Assembly: GCA_002331335.1 (NCBI GenBank)
Contig: DCZO01000036.1
Span: forward strand, 43,300-61,160
Source: Nitrospira sp. UBA2082
Lineage (GTDB): Bacteria; Nitrospirota; Nitrospiria; Nitrospirales; Nitrospiraceae
Length of the DNA stretch: 17,861 nucleotides
Direction of reading: 5' to 3'
Part shown: positions 1 to 8,164 of the stretch, in pieces
Position numbering within the stretch: position 1 is the stretch's first letter
Layout of the letters: each line of letters begins with the position of its first letter
The notes under the pieces: generated by a model
Told to the model about the DNA's origin: nothing
Databases searched by the model: none
Seen by the model: the letters and a program-made list of their open reading frames with translations, nothing else
Made by a program: the position numbers and the translations under genes

Positions 1-275
1 GTCATGTCCTGGAACAGATCCAGGTCATAGCTGATGCGCCAGAGCATGAAGTCACAATCGCCCCGAATCCCAACGGCCGAATAGGGCACCACCAGGACCT
101 TCCCGGTGTACTCTTCCACGGCCCGCAGGAATTCCTGCTTGCCTTTGGTGCGCTCGTCTTCCGGCAACCGCCGCCAGGCCGGATCGACTTTGTAGAACAC
201 GAAGTTGACAAATTGCCGGCGCGGGGGCGCCGCGGCGGGGGTTCCAGGTGCGGGAGTCGGTGTTGGAGCGGACAT
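1..275 (-). CDS. Chlorite dismutase / HemQ-family protein, N-terminal part (gene runs off the left edge)
   Basis: Reading leftward from an ATG at 275, the frame stays open to the window edge, giving 91 residues of an incomplete protein. A GGAGG ribosome site lies five bases before the ATG, which fixes the start. After a Pro/Ala-rich leader of about 18 residues comes RRQFVNFVFYKVDPAWRRL, then a stretch containing KGKQEFLRAVEEYTGKVLVVPYS (split here: KGKQEF, AVEEYTGKV, LVVPYS) and GDCDFMLWRISYDL. This is the usual opening of the chlorite dismutase superfamily's first ferredoxin-like domain. Members are either true chlorite dismutases (heme enzymes turning chlorite into chloride and oxygen) or HemQ-type coproheme decarboxylases of heme synthesis. 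The active-site Arg and the proximal His would lie beyond the edge, so the two cannot be separated here. The lack of an obvious signal peptide favours a cytoplasmic HemQ-type role, which is inference. The gene diverges from the DUF2130 gene. Confidence 0.8.
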   Translation of the reverse strand, partial: MSAPTPTPAPGTPAAAPPRRQFVNFVFYKVDPAWRRLPEDERTKGKQEFLRAVEEYTGKVLVVPYSAVGIRGDCDFMLWRISYDLDLFQDM

Positions 276-330
276 GGGTTCCTCCGGGTAACGACGGGGC
301 TTCTCGGCCAGCCACGCCTGTGGTCTGTTT

Positions 331-359
331 CTGTAACACTTCGTCTTTTGGTCTGTCAA
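331..359 (-). promoter_or_regulatory. Possible promoter of the chlorite dismutase/HemQ-family gene
   Basis: On the minus strand a perfect TTGACA (359-354) is followed 17 bases later by TTACAG (336-331), a poor -10 match. Shifting by one or two bases gives TACAGA or TGTTAC, each three of six. It sits about 55 bases before the ATG at 275. The rest of the 276-550 gap holds no gene and no clear rightward promoter that I can see. Confidence 0.3.
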
Positions 360-550
360 CGGGGCGAACCGGCAACAGAACGCCGGCCCCCCAACGTTAC
401 CGACCTCCTCTACCTCATACCCTGACTGGTCCTAGCGGAAATTCGTCGCAACGACACTCCCCTTCAGCCTCCTCCATGTGTAGTATTGCTTTCTAGTCGC
501 AAGAAGGGTAGGACATTGGCCATCCAATCTACTAGCCGGAGCAGGACTTC

Positions 551-1837
551 ATGACAGAACCAACGATCACCTGCCCGAACTGCAAAACAGAGATCAAGCT
601 GACCGAATCACTCGCCGCCCCGTTGATTGAATCCACTCGCCGTGACTTCGAAAAGCGGCTCGCGCTCAAAGATTCAGACATAGCAAAAAAAGAAGCTGAG
701 TTGCGCGAGCGGGAGGAAGCTGTCTCGAAGGCCAAGCAGGCCATCGACGATCAGGTTGCCGAGAAGCTCGTAGCGGAACGGACAAGGATTGCCAGCGAGG
801 AATCCAAGAAGGCAAAACTTGCTCTGCAATTGGATATTGACCAGAAGGATAGAGCGCTGGCCGAACTCCAAGACGTCCTCACCCAACGGAACGTCAAACT
901 CGCCGAAGCTCAGCAAGCGCAGGCCGATCTCATCCGGCAAAAGCGTGAACTGGACGATGCCAAGCGCGAGCTGGAACTCACGGTCGAAAAGCGCGTGCAG
1001 GATGGGTTGTTGGCTACCCGCGAACAGGCGAAAAAGGAAGCAGAAGAGAGCCTGAAGTTCAAGGTCATGGAGAAGGAGCAAACCATCGCCTCCATGCAGA
1101 CCCAGATCGAAGAGCTTAAGCGCAGAGCAGAACAAGGATCACAGCAACTCCAGGGTGAAGTTCAGGAATTAGAGCTAGAAGCTCTCCTCAGAGCAAAATT
1201 CCCGAGAGACACGATCGAGCCTGTGCCCAAAGGTGAATACGGCGGGGATGCACTCCAGCGGGTCATCGGCCCTCTTGGTCAAGTCTGTGGCACCATCTTA
1301 TGGGAATCCAAGCGAACCAAGAATTGGAGCGACAGTTGGTTGGTCAAACTCCGTGACGATCAGCGAACGGCCAAAGCAGACATTGCTATCATCGTCAGTC
1401 AGATTCTTCCCAAGGGCGTAGAGTCTTTTGATCTGGTCGATGGGATTTGGGTGACGAACACAAAGTCCGTGGTCTCCGTGGCAGTTGCTCTCCGCCATTC
1501 CTTAATCGAACTCGCCTCGGCTCGACAGGCCTTAGAAGGGCAACAAACCAAGACGGAGATGGTCTATCAATATCTGACCGGACCACGGTTCCGCCATCGA
1601 GTCGAAGCCATCGTCGAGGCCTTCTCTTCGATGCAGGAAGATCTGGACAGAGAAAAGAAGGCCATAACCAAGCAATGGGCCAAGCGAGAGGAACAGATTG
1701 AGCGAGTCATGCAAGCGACTGTTGGCATGTATGGGGATTTGCAGGCGATCGCAGGAAAGTCTTTGCAGGAAATCGAAGGACTTGAACTAGCGGCGCTGGA
1801 ATCCGACATTCCAGCGCCGAAATTGCTGCCTGATTAA
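551..1837 (+). CDS. DUF2130 domain protein (coiled coil plus PD-(D/E)XK-like C-terminal domain)
   Basis: This 428-residue protein begins with a single zinc-knuckle-like pair, C8-P-N-C11. A long charged coiled coil rich in Glu, Lys, Ala and Gln follows (about residues 30-205), then a globular domain that I recognise as DUF2130 (about 206-420). In that domain D233 and the triplet E252-S-K254 at the end of a hydrophobic strand (GTILWESKR), plus Q271, match the D...ExK...Q spacing of PD-(D/E)XK nuclease folds. Nuclease activity is therefore an inference, not a known function of the family as far as I am aware. The ATG at 551 has GGAG at 538-541 and AGGA at 543-546 upstream. It lies 68 bases before the nitrilase-SMC pair on the same strand, so it could share a transcript with it. 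No signal peptide or membrane segment is seen. The family is widespread, so the neighbourhood may be chance. Confidence 0.85.
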   Translation: MTEPTITCPNCKTEIKLTESLAAPLIESTRRDFEKRLALKDSDIAKKEAELREREEAVSKAKQAIDDQVAEKLVAERTRIASEESKKAKLALQLDIDQKDRALAELQDVLTQRNVKLAEAQQAQADLIRQKRELDDAKRELELTVEKRVQDGLLATREQAKKEAEESLKFKVMEKEQTIASMQTQIEELKRRAEQGSQQLQGEVQELELEALLRAKFPRDTIEPVPKGEYGGDALQRVIGPLGQVCGTILWESKRTKNWSDSWLVKLRDDQRTAKADIAIIVSQILPKGVESFDLVDGIWVTNTKSVVSVAVALRHSLIELASARQALEGQQTKTEMVYQYLTGPRFRHRVEAIVEAFSSMQEDLDREKKAITKQWAKREEQIERVMQATVGMYGDLQAIAGKSLQEIEGLELAALESDIPAPKLLPD

Positions 1838-1905
1838 TACTGGTTCAGGGCAAGATAGGTAGACGCGCTGGCCACGAATCTAAATTCATCAAGCGGGAGC
1901 AAACT

Positions 1906-3741
1906 GTGATTCATCTCGAAACAATAGACCTATCTCAACGTGGCATTACGCTTCCAAGTGAACGCGTCGAGATGGTCATTGCTCAGCCGTACTTACCGGA
2001 CGCTTTACTAACACTCGCAGAGCCCTACCAATGCACTACACAGGCAAAGACACAACAACTAGAGGTCCTGCGCGAAACGCTGGCAGTTGCTCGCGCCACT
2101 AGGCACCATGCCTCCAAAACACATTTCACCATCTTCCCGGAATACAGCATTCCAGGCCTAGCTGGAATTGAGCTCATTGAGACCGCGCTCAATGACACAA
2201 ACTGGCCCAACGGTACAGCTGTCATTGGAGGCACAGATGGACTTACACAATCACAATATGTTCAGTTGCTCCAAGATCCAACAACACACGTAGACCTAGC
2301 CAGACACAACGGAAACTTAGTTCAGCCTAGTCAGTGGATCAACTGCGCAATAACATGGGTTAAAGGAAATGACGGCCGCCTCGAACGCTGGATTCAGCCA
2401 AAGCTACATCCAGCCTTGGCTGAAATGAATACTTCCCACCAACATATGTTCTGCGGCAAATCTGTTTTCCTATTCAAGGGGCATCGTGAAAACGGCGAAC
2501 TCTATCAATTTTGCACACTAATATGCTTTGACTGGATTGCGAACATAGCAGGGAAAACGCCCTGCCAGTGGATATTGTATAACCTCCATCAGCTGGCAAA
2601 CGGAGCGCAGTTACCGATCACTTGGCTATTCATTATCCAGCGAAACCCAAAACCTTCCGACAACACCTTCCTAAAGGGCGTCGAAGATTTCTTTAACCAA
2701 ACTAAGTTTCCCAACGCCATACGTGAGCGCGCATGCCTGGTGTTCGCAAATACCGCAGGCAAAGCATCTCCCGGACGCACAGATGAATACGGTGGCTGTA
2801 GCGTGATCGCGTCGCCTCAATCTAATTTCCTGAAGGAGTTTTGCGTACCGACGTACTCTAAAGGAGGGCCCCGTTTCCGGGATAGTGCCAACTTGTTGGT
2901 TGGTTACAAAGACGCATTCTTTCGAGAGCGTGGCGCTTGCATACATTCCTTTGCCTTGCTAAACCCAGGTTCTCTTATCGCGGGTCCTGCAGGTCGAAAG
3001 TTGATCATCGAAGATACTGCCGTTTTTCCGCTTCTAGGGATGACTGATCCACGGGCTCCCAAAGCGTCAGTTCCTGCATGTATCAAGTGGTTGAACGATG
3101 AGCTGGACCGACTACGCCGTCTCGCAATGGACTATCCCACCGTACCGCTCGCTGCACAGTCGGACACTCTCCATAACCAAATCGTCACGGCGCTTCGAAA
3201 GGTTTCACCACAATCTGTGGATCATAGAGTGCGAATGGCAACCGCTATCGACCCAGATAAAGAGGATTATGAGAAAAAAAGAACTGCTGATGAATGGGAT
3301 AACAGGGAGGCTGAGGCTTTAGAGAACCTAGTAAACACCATCAACATCATAGGTCTAGGATTTTCTGTTCCGACCATAGATGCCAACCCCGATGCCAAGT
3401 CAGCTCATGCGATGGTCGTGATAGACAGTCAGGCAATCGATATTCTTGCTATCCGAGGCTCATCACATGAGGCATGCCGAGAACATATCCGGAATTTTTA
3501 CGAGATTCCCCCACGGCGCAAAGCTATCATCATTTCACGAGACAAAGACAACAACGATTGGCAAAGAAAGTTCGGCAGCTTCTTGGAGGCCACAACCCCA
3601 CAGCTTGGTCAGGATCGCGACATTACCGATCCGGAAGCCGGACTATTTCATCTAGGATATCGGAAACTGCTCGATATTTTCATGAATTCAAATACCCCAG
3701 GTGAAGTTCAGGGAGCGATCAATGCCACGCTTGCGGCTTAA
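1906..3741 (+). CDS. Nitrilase-superfamily (carbon-nitrogen hydrolase) protein with extra C-terminal domain, paired with an SMC-like ATPase
   Basis: The 611-residue protein has a nitrilase domain at about residues 20-370. The catalytic triad is visible: E79 in FPEYSIPG, K166 in WIQPKLHP, and C207 in LICFDW. Later family landmarks also fit, namely RERACLVFANTAG (273-285) and YGGCSVIASP (295-304). The family hydrolyses or condenses non-peptide C-N bonds such as nitriles, amides and carbamoyl groups; the substrate here is unknown. Residues of about 400-611 are not part of a standard nitrilase (usually about 260-350 residues) and have an acidic, helical linker followed by a small alpha/beta-looking segment. 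The GTG start has GGGAG at 1895-1899, six bases away. The downstream ATPase gene starts 20 bases before this stop, so the two are translationally coupled. Base composition is less GC-rich than in the housekeeping genes to the right. A role as the effector of a defence system is inference. Confidence 0.85.
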   Translation: MIHLETIDLSQRGITLPSERVEMVIAQPYLPDALLTLAEPYQCTTQAKTQQLEVLRETLAVARATRHHASKTHFTIFPEYSIPGLAGIELIETALNDTNWPNGTAVIGGTDGLTQSQYVQLLQDPTTHVDLARHNGNLVQPSQWINCAITWVKGNDGRLERWIQPKLHPALAEMNTSHQHMFCGKSVFLFKGHRENGELYQFCTLICFDWIANIAGKTPCQWILYNLHQLANGAQLPITWLFIIQRNPKPSDNTFLKGVEDFFNQTKFPNAIRERACLVFANTAGKASPGRTDEYGGCSVIASPQSNFLKEFCVPTYSKGGPRFRDSANLLVGYKDAFFRERGACIHSFALLNPGSLIAGPAGRKLIIEDTAVFPLLGMTDPRAPKASVPACIKWLNDELDRLRRLAMDYPTVPLAAQSDTLHNQIVTALRKVSPQSVDHRVRMATAIDPDKEDYEKKRTADEWDNREAEALENLVNTINIIGLGFSVPTIDANPDAKSAHAMVVIDSQAIDILAIRGSSHEACREHIRNFYEIPPRRKAIIISRDKDNNDWQRKFGSFLEATTPQLGQDRDITDPEAGLFHLGYRKLLDIFMNSNTPGEVQGAINATLAA

Positions 3742-6700
3742 TCCTTTGCCATCTCGTGACAGCCTGCGAACCTATCTGGAGAATATTTTACCCAACTCCC
3801 AGGTCACAGAGGCAAGGCTTGACACCAAGCATCAACCTCTACTGCTGTTGCACACCAATCGCATCATGGCTGCCTTTGCATTTACCAACGGTGATTCCCG
3901 TGCTAGCTATAATGCCCTCTACGAGAAGTTCAAGATTTACTATGCAGAACAACGGGGCCAATGGGACAAGCTTGACCTCGCATTCGTCTTTTGCGTACCG
4001 CCAACACTTCCTAACCTGGACCAGCTCTGTTCCAGCATTGAGACCAACGTTTATTTCTGCCGGAAGTTCGTGGTCCCACTGGCTGAACCATTAGGGGACT
4101 CTTTAGCACGCCTTCCATTTCTTCCTCTTACACCGCTAGAAGGTGAACCGCTTCGCCCACCATCAGCGCAGACATTCTTACAACACTGCGGCGTACCGGC
4201 CGTATTAGCTAGGTATCTAGTGGTCCAACATGAACGTGGCCCTGAACGAATCGTCGAAGATTGTCTGAATGGCGAGTTCGCTGAACCAAGGAATCTCATG
4301 CAATCTCCCACTATCAGGATACGACAACGCGATGAAGTTTCCGATAGTGTCCGGGTCAAGGAAGTAACAATTCAAAACTTTCGTGCCTACAGAAAGCCTC
4401 GATCGTTCTTAATTGGCAACGATGTCACCGTGCTCTACGGTCCAAACGGATTTGGGAAAACTTCCTTCTTTGACGCGATTGACTTTGCCGTGACTGGAGG
4501 TATCGGGCGACTTAAAATATCGAATGATCCGCGCTTCATAAAAACTGCCCAGCATCTTGATAGCGGGCCTGAGCAGGGGCTCGTCTCTCTTCTGTTCGCC
4601 CGCAACGGAGCAACGCTGAAGTTGGCCCGCAGTGTGCGCGACCGAAAACAGGCCTTACTTAACGACGTGCAATGTGACCGCAAGACGGTACTAGCTGAGC
4701 TCACCAGCAACTCTTCAATAGGCCGTGTTGAAGAACGTGTTGACAATTTAATCAGCCTTTTCAGGGCAACGCATCTATTCAGCCAAGAGCAGCAAGAGCT
4801 CACGCGTGAATTTCAGGATGATTGCCAACTCTCGGAAGACATCGTTTCTCGAATGTTGGCAGTTGAAGACTATGCTAATGCTGTGAATAAGACCGCAAAA
4901 GTTTTAGAAATAATTAAAGGTGCAATTGAAAGCGCCTCCTTAGAGATCAAGGTGCTTACGAAGCAAATTGCCGACGAAAACAAGGAGCTCAACCAACTTG
5001 GACAAACTGCTAAAGTTCATGCAAACGTCGGAGCCCTTGATGCGGAGATTGAAGGACTGAGACGTAAGGTGGTTGCAGCTGGAGTCGCTGCGACACTGCA
5101 AAAGCCTGATATACCAACTATCCGTGGCTGGCGGGCAACAATTGAAGCTCGTCGCGCTGAGAGTCAGAGCCGGTCAGACCGGCTTTCCACGCTACTGAGG
5201 GAGATCACTGGCCTACCTCAGGCACGTGCTGAAATTGAAAAGTTGCAGAGGCTGCTTACCGAAAAGGAGAACGCGTTTGCAGCAAACGAGAGAAACCGGA
5301 GTTCTGCTGAACAGGGCGTCCATCAACTGGAGCAGCGCATTGCTGAAAATAATGCCGAACGAGCGGGAGTGCAGGCTCGACTCGATCTCCTCGAGTGGAT
5401 CCGTACCACGAAACCCATTTATGCCCAACTCATCGAAAGGCAGCGTGCTCTTAATAATGAATTGCTAGAGGCAGCCAATGCACTCTCGGAGCTTCGCCGA
5501 GTGGAAGAACAAGCTGCAAGCGACTTACGCACGCAAGAACATCTTGCTGCGCAAAGCAAAGTAGCACTTCATACCAGCCGAACAGAACTAGAGTCATTGA
5601 AGGACCTAAGCAGATCGATGGAAACTTGGCAGACCAACTGTACTCGCCTCGCCAGTATCATTGAGTCGGAACAGCATGCTGTTGAGCAATTGGAATTATT
5701 ACGGGCTGAAGAGCGCGAGCTTTCATCCCAACTCGCCTCAGCAACGGCAGAGGAGGGAAGAATATTTCGCCAAATTACAGAGGTCGACAAGAACCAGTCT
5801 GATCTAAAGAGATTACTATCTCAAATACAGGGGCATATTAGGACTGGCACGTGCCCGCTATGTGGAGACGATCACGGATCAAAGGATCAGCTCGTCCAGC
5901 GCATCCAGAAACATATCCTCGCCGACGCTGCGAGCCGGGCGCGCGCTGATCTAGTGGGTGTGAAGGCACGAGCCAAACATTTAACGGAGCAGGTTGAGGC
6001 GAATAGACAAAAACAACAGTTAACGGATGCTCAACTCGCAAACTTAAAAGCGGAGCGGTCTAGCGCAAGTGCTGCGATCCGTCAATTCGAACACTCTGCA
6101 GCAAACATCGGTATTCTCATCGATGTGTCATCCCCCACGCCAGCCGAACAACTGCAAATGAAACTTAGCCTGATCCAAGGGCAGATTGATGAGCAGAATC
6201 GCCGGGTTCAAGAGCATCACGCTGCAGCAGAGGTGATGCAAACAAGACTTTCCACCACAAGAAGCGTTCTAAAAACCAAAGCGGACGAGATAGCCACCCA
6301 AAAAACGGCTCTCGCGAGGCTCCGAACAGAGGCCAACCAGTTTCGCAATGACCCAAGACTCCCTCCCCTAACTCTAGAAACTCCCGATGACGAGCTTCAA
6401 AATCTCGAGGTTCTCAATAAGGAGCACCTGGCAGGCTTCAAAGCAGAAATAGCGATATGCCAAGCCGAGGTGGACCAAAGAAAATCTCCCCTGGCCGCGC
6501 TCCGACAGGAAGGAGCCGTCCTTAAATCAGAACTCCCGGCCTTGCGGTCCCAACTTGCAAATCTCCAAAGGAAGGTGACTCAGCTCCTCGCTAGAATCGA
6601 AGAAGCCGGGCTACCAGCAGATATAAGCGAGGAAAGGGTTCTCCTATTGATTGCTAACGAGTCGCATGTGCAAGCTGAAATGCTCACACTGCGGGACTCC

Positions 6701-7363
6701 GCGACAAACCTTGAGATAGCGATCGATGCAGCGACGACTGCAGCAGCTTTGACTCGGCTTCGCGAGAGCATCAGAGCTAAAGAAACCGCAATTGCAGCAG
6801 CAGTACGCCGAAATGAACAGCATAATCCGTGGCTGACATATTTCGAGGAACTCGCGCACCTTGTGTCGTCTCAGCAAAACAAGACAATTGCAAACTTCAC
6901 TCGGGAGTATGGTCCACGTGCGTCAGTAATTCAGCGTCGACTTCGTTCCGTCTACGGTTTCGACGACATTGAAATACACAGCCGCAAATCCACTATCAGC
7001 GTCCGGGTCAAGCGCCACGGCGAAGAGCTACGCCCCATCGACTACTTTAGCCAGTCCCAACAGCAAACGCTTTTACTAGGGCTGTTTCTGACTGCCTGTA
7101 TTTCCCAAACTTGGTCAGCCTTTTCTCCCGTGTTCCTGGACGACCCTGTCACTCATTTCGACAACTTGAATACCTACGCCTTCCTTGACTTGATTATCGG
7201 CTTGATTGAGACGGGAGATCGTCAATTCATCATTTCCACCTGTGATGAAAAGCTATTCCAGCTGGCGCGTCAGAAGTTCCGCCACCTGGGCGAACGCGCA
7301 CAATTCTACCGCTTTGAGGCGATCAGCTCAGACGGGCCAACAATTTCAGGAATTCAATCATAA
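3722..7363 (+). CDS. SMC/Rad50-like ATPase with zinc hook and a novel N-terminal extension (Lamassu LmuB-like)
   Basis: From the ATG at 3722 the protein has about 1213 residues. Residues 1-210 form an unrecognised domain. An ABC head half follows: VKEVTIQNFRAYR (212-224), then Walker A GPNGFGKTS (240-248). Two coiled-coil arms, about 380-700 and 730-1050, flank a Rad50-type zinc hook C711-P-L-C714. The C-terminal head half carries a signature-like YFSQSQQQ (1108-1115), Walker B VFLDDP with D1140-D1141 (Asp where many relatives have Glu), a D-loop THFDNLN and a switch segment IISTCDE. Such proteins dimerise at the heads on ATP and sense or bind DNA. I chose ATG 3722 over the in-frame GTG at 3701 because AGGGAG lies at 3710-3715, six bases upstream, while the GTG has none. 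It overlaps the nitrilase gene by 20 bases. It is most like defence SMC ATPases; a repair function cannot be excluded. Confidence 0.85.
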   Translation: MPRLRLNPLPSRDSLRTYLENILPNSQVTEARLDTKHQPLLLLHTNRIMAAFAFTNGDSRASYNALYEKFKIYYAEQRGQWDKLDLAFVFCVPPTLPNLDQLCSSIETNVYFCRKFVVPLAEPLGDSLARLPFLPLTPLEGEPLRPPSAQTFLQHCGVPAVLARYLVVQHERGPERIVEDCLNGEFAEPRNLMQSPTIRIRQRDEVSDSVRVKEVTIQNFRAYRKPRSFLIGNDVTVLYGPNGFGKTSFFDAIDFAVTGGIGRLKISNDPRFIKTAQHLDSGPEQGLVSLLFARNGATLKLARSVRDRKQALLNDVQCDRKTVLAELTSNSSIGRVEERVDNLISLFRATHLFSQEQQELTREFQDDCQLSEDIVSRMLAVEDYANAVNKTAKVLEIIKGAIESASLEIKVLTKQIADENKELNQLGQTAKVHANVGALDAEIEGLRRKVVAAGVAATLQKPDIPTIRGWRATIEARRAESQSRSDRLSTLLREITGLPQARAEIEKLQRLLTEKENAFAANERNRSSAEQGVHQLEQRIAENNAERAGVQARLDLLEWIRTTKPIYAQLIERQRALNNELLEAANALSELRRVEEQAASDLRTQEHLAAQSKVALHTSRTELESLKDLSRSMETWQTNCTRLASIIESEQHAVEQLELLRAEERELSSQLASATAEEGRIFRQITEVDKNQSDLKRLLSQIQGHIRTGTCPLCGDDHGSKDQLVQRIQKHILADAASRARADLVGVKARAKHLTEQVEANRQKQQLTDAQLANLKAERSSASAAIRQFEHSAANIGILIDVSSPTPAEQLQMKLSLIQGQIDEQNRRVQEHHAAAEVMQTRLSTTRSVLKTKADEIATQKTALARLRTEANQFRNDPRLPPLTLETPDDELQNLEVLNKEHLAGFKAEIAICQAEVDQRKSPLAALRQEGAVLKSELPALRSQLANLQRKVTQLLARIEEAGLPADISEERVLLLIANESHVQAEMLTLRDSATNLEIAIDAATTAAALTRLRESIRAKETAIAAAVRRNEQHNPWLTYFEELAHLVSSQQNKTIANFTREYGPRASVIQRRLRSVYGFDDIEIHSRKSTISVRVKRHGEELRPIDYFSQSQQQTLLLGLFLTACISQTWSAFSPVFLDDPVTHFDNLNTYAFLDLIIGLIETGDRQFIISTCDEKLFQLARQKFRHLGERAQFYRFEAISSDGPTISGIQS

Positions 7364-7390
7364 CTCAGGCCACTGTAACGATAGAAGGGA

Positions 7391-7406
7391 CCAGCAGTTC
7401 TGCTGG
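7391..7406 (+). terminator. Short hairpin after the SMC-like gene, possible weak terminator
   Basis: CCAGCAGTTCTGCTGG is a perfect self-complementary stem (six pairs closing a GTTC loop) that begins 28 bases after the SMC-like stop. It is followed by CGGC and then a T-rich stretch (TTATTTCTTC) rather than an immediate U-run, so it is at best a weak intrinsic terminator. The rest of the 200-base gap up to 7563 holds no convincing gene. Confidence 0.3.
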
Positions 7407-7541
7407 CGGCTTATTTCTTCACGCACAGGTGGTAATTGTTTGTTCTTTCTTTCATCACCCATGAACAAAAGATTACGAAAGTAAGTAGTATCCGGTCTTG
7501 CAATCCAACTATTTCCCGACATGATGTCGCCCTGGAACAAA

Positions 7542-7547
7542 TATACT
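7542..7547 (+). promoter_or_regulatory. Possible -10 box (TATACT) just before the DUF1810 gene
   Basis: TATACT matches the -10 consensus at five of six positions and lies 16 bases before the DUF1810 ATG at 7564. A start of transcription near 7554 would give a leader of about ten bases, which fits the absence of a Shine-Dalgarno sequence before that ATG. No good -35 box is seen at the normal distance. Confidence 0.25.
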
Positions 7548-7563
7548 GGGCCGCGCATAGTTT

Positions 7564-7995
7564 ATGACTGACGGCCACAACCTCCACCGTTTTCTCACCG
7601 CCCAAGCGGCCGTCTATGACACAGTCCTGGATGAGCTGCGAGCCGGAAGAAAGTCCAGTCACTGGATCTGGTTCATCTTCCCGCAGATCGCCGGGCTTGG
7701 TCACAGTGGCATGGCGCAGCAATTCGCCATTACCTCGCTCGATGAGGCAAAAGCCTACCTGCAACACCCTGTGTTAGATCAGAGACTCAGAGCCTGTACG
7801 CAGCTTGTTCTCGATGTGAACGGTCGCAGCGCTGAGGAGATCTTGGGATATCCCGACAATCTCAAGTTCCGGTCCTGCATGACCTTGTTTCTGACTGCTA
7901 CCACCGACAACGCCATCTTCAAAAACGCCCTATTCAAGTACTTCGACGGCAAGCCCGACCAACTGACCCTCGATATCCTGGCCCCACAAGCCTAG
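7564..7995 (+). CDS. DUF1810 family protein
   Basis: The 143-residue product matches the DUF1810 family over its whole length. It contains the signature HWIWFIFPQIAGLGHS (residues 33-48), the MAQQFAI...EAKAYL helix that follows, and the second conserved block DNLKFRSCMTLF (98-109). The family is small, soluble and cytoplasmic, and I know of no established reaction for it. The length is typical, so the gene looks intact. There is no ribosome site before the ATG, and a TATACT box 16 bases upstream suggests a very short leader. It stands alone between the SMC-like gene and thiD, and its base composition is closer to the flanking chromosome than to the nitrilase-SMC pair. It may mark the right edge of that inserted pair, which is inference. 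Confidence 0.85.
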   Translation: MTDGHNLHRFLTAQAAVYDTVLDELRAGRKSSHWIWFIFPQIAGLGHSGMAQQFAITSLDEAKAYLQHPVLDQRLRACTQLVLDVNGRSAEEILGYPDNLKFRSCMTLFLTATTDNAIFKNALFKYFDGKPDQLTLDILAPQA

Positions 7996-8059
7996 CTGCC
8001 CCTCACCTTGCTCCGCACCCATCGTGATGGAACGCTTGCCGAATTCTGAGCCACGAACC

Positions 8060-8090
8060 TAGACACCTGCCCTCGTCTGAGTATTATAAT
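8060..8090 (+). promoter_or_regulatory. Likely sigma-70-type promoter of thiD
   Basis: TAGACA (8060-8065, five of six to the -35 consensus) is followed 16 bases later by TATTAT (8082-8087) and, overlapping it, a perfect TATAAT (8085-8090, 19-base spacing). Transcription would start near 8095-8097, about 70 bases before thiD. I looked for a TPP riboswitch in this leader and saw none. Confidence 0.5.
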
Positions 8091-8164
8091 GCCTTCAATT
8101 CATTCAGCCGCGTCCACAGGGACGAAACAATTATCATTCATCCCACATTCATGACTACTGACAG

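Noticed and set aside
3701..3721. GTG at 3701 as the start of the SMC-like ATPase
   Set aside because: It lacks a ribosome site, while ATG 3722 in the same frame has AGGGAG six bases upstream.
3722..7363. Housekeeping SbcC/Rad50 or Wadjet JetC as the identity of the SMC-like protein
   Set aside because: There is no SbcD/Mre11 nuclease partner and there are no JetABD neighbours. The long N-terminal extension and the nitrilase partner also do not fit those systems.
7358..7767. Small minus-strand frames in the gap between the SMC-like and DUF1810 genes
   Set aside because: No domain, no ribosome site, and partial overlap with both real genes.
8091..8164. TPP riboswitch in the thiD leader
   Set aside because: The leader is only about 70 bases and lacks the conserved CTGAGA and related THI-box segments.
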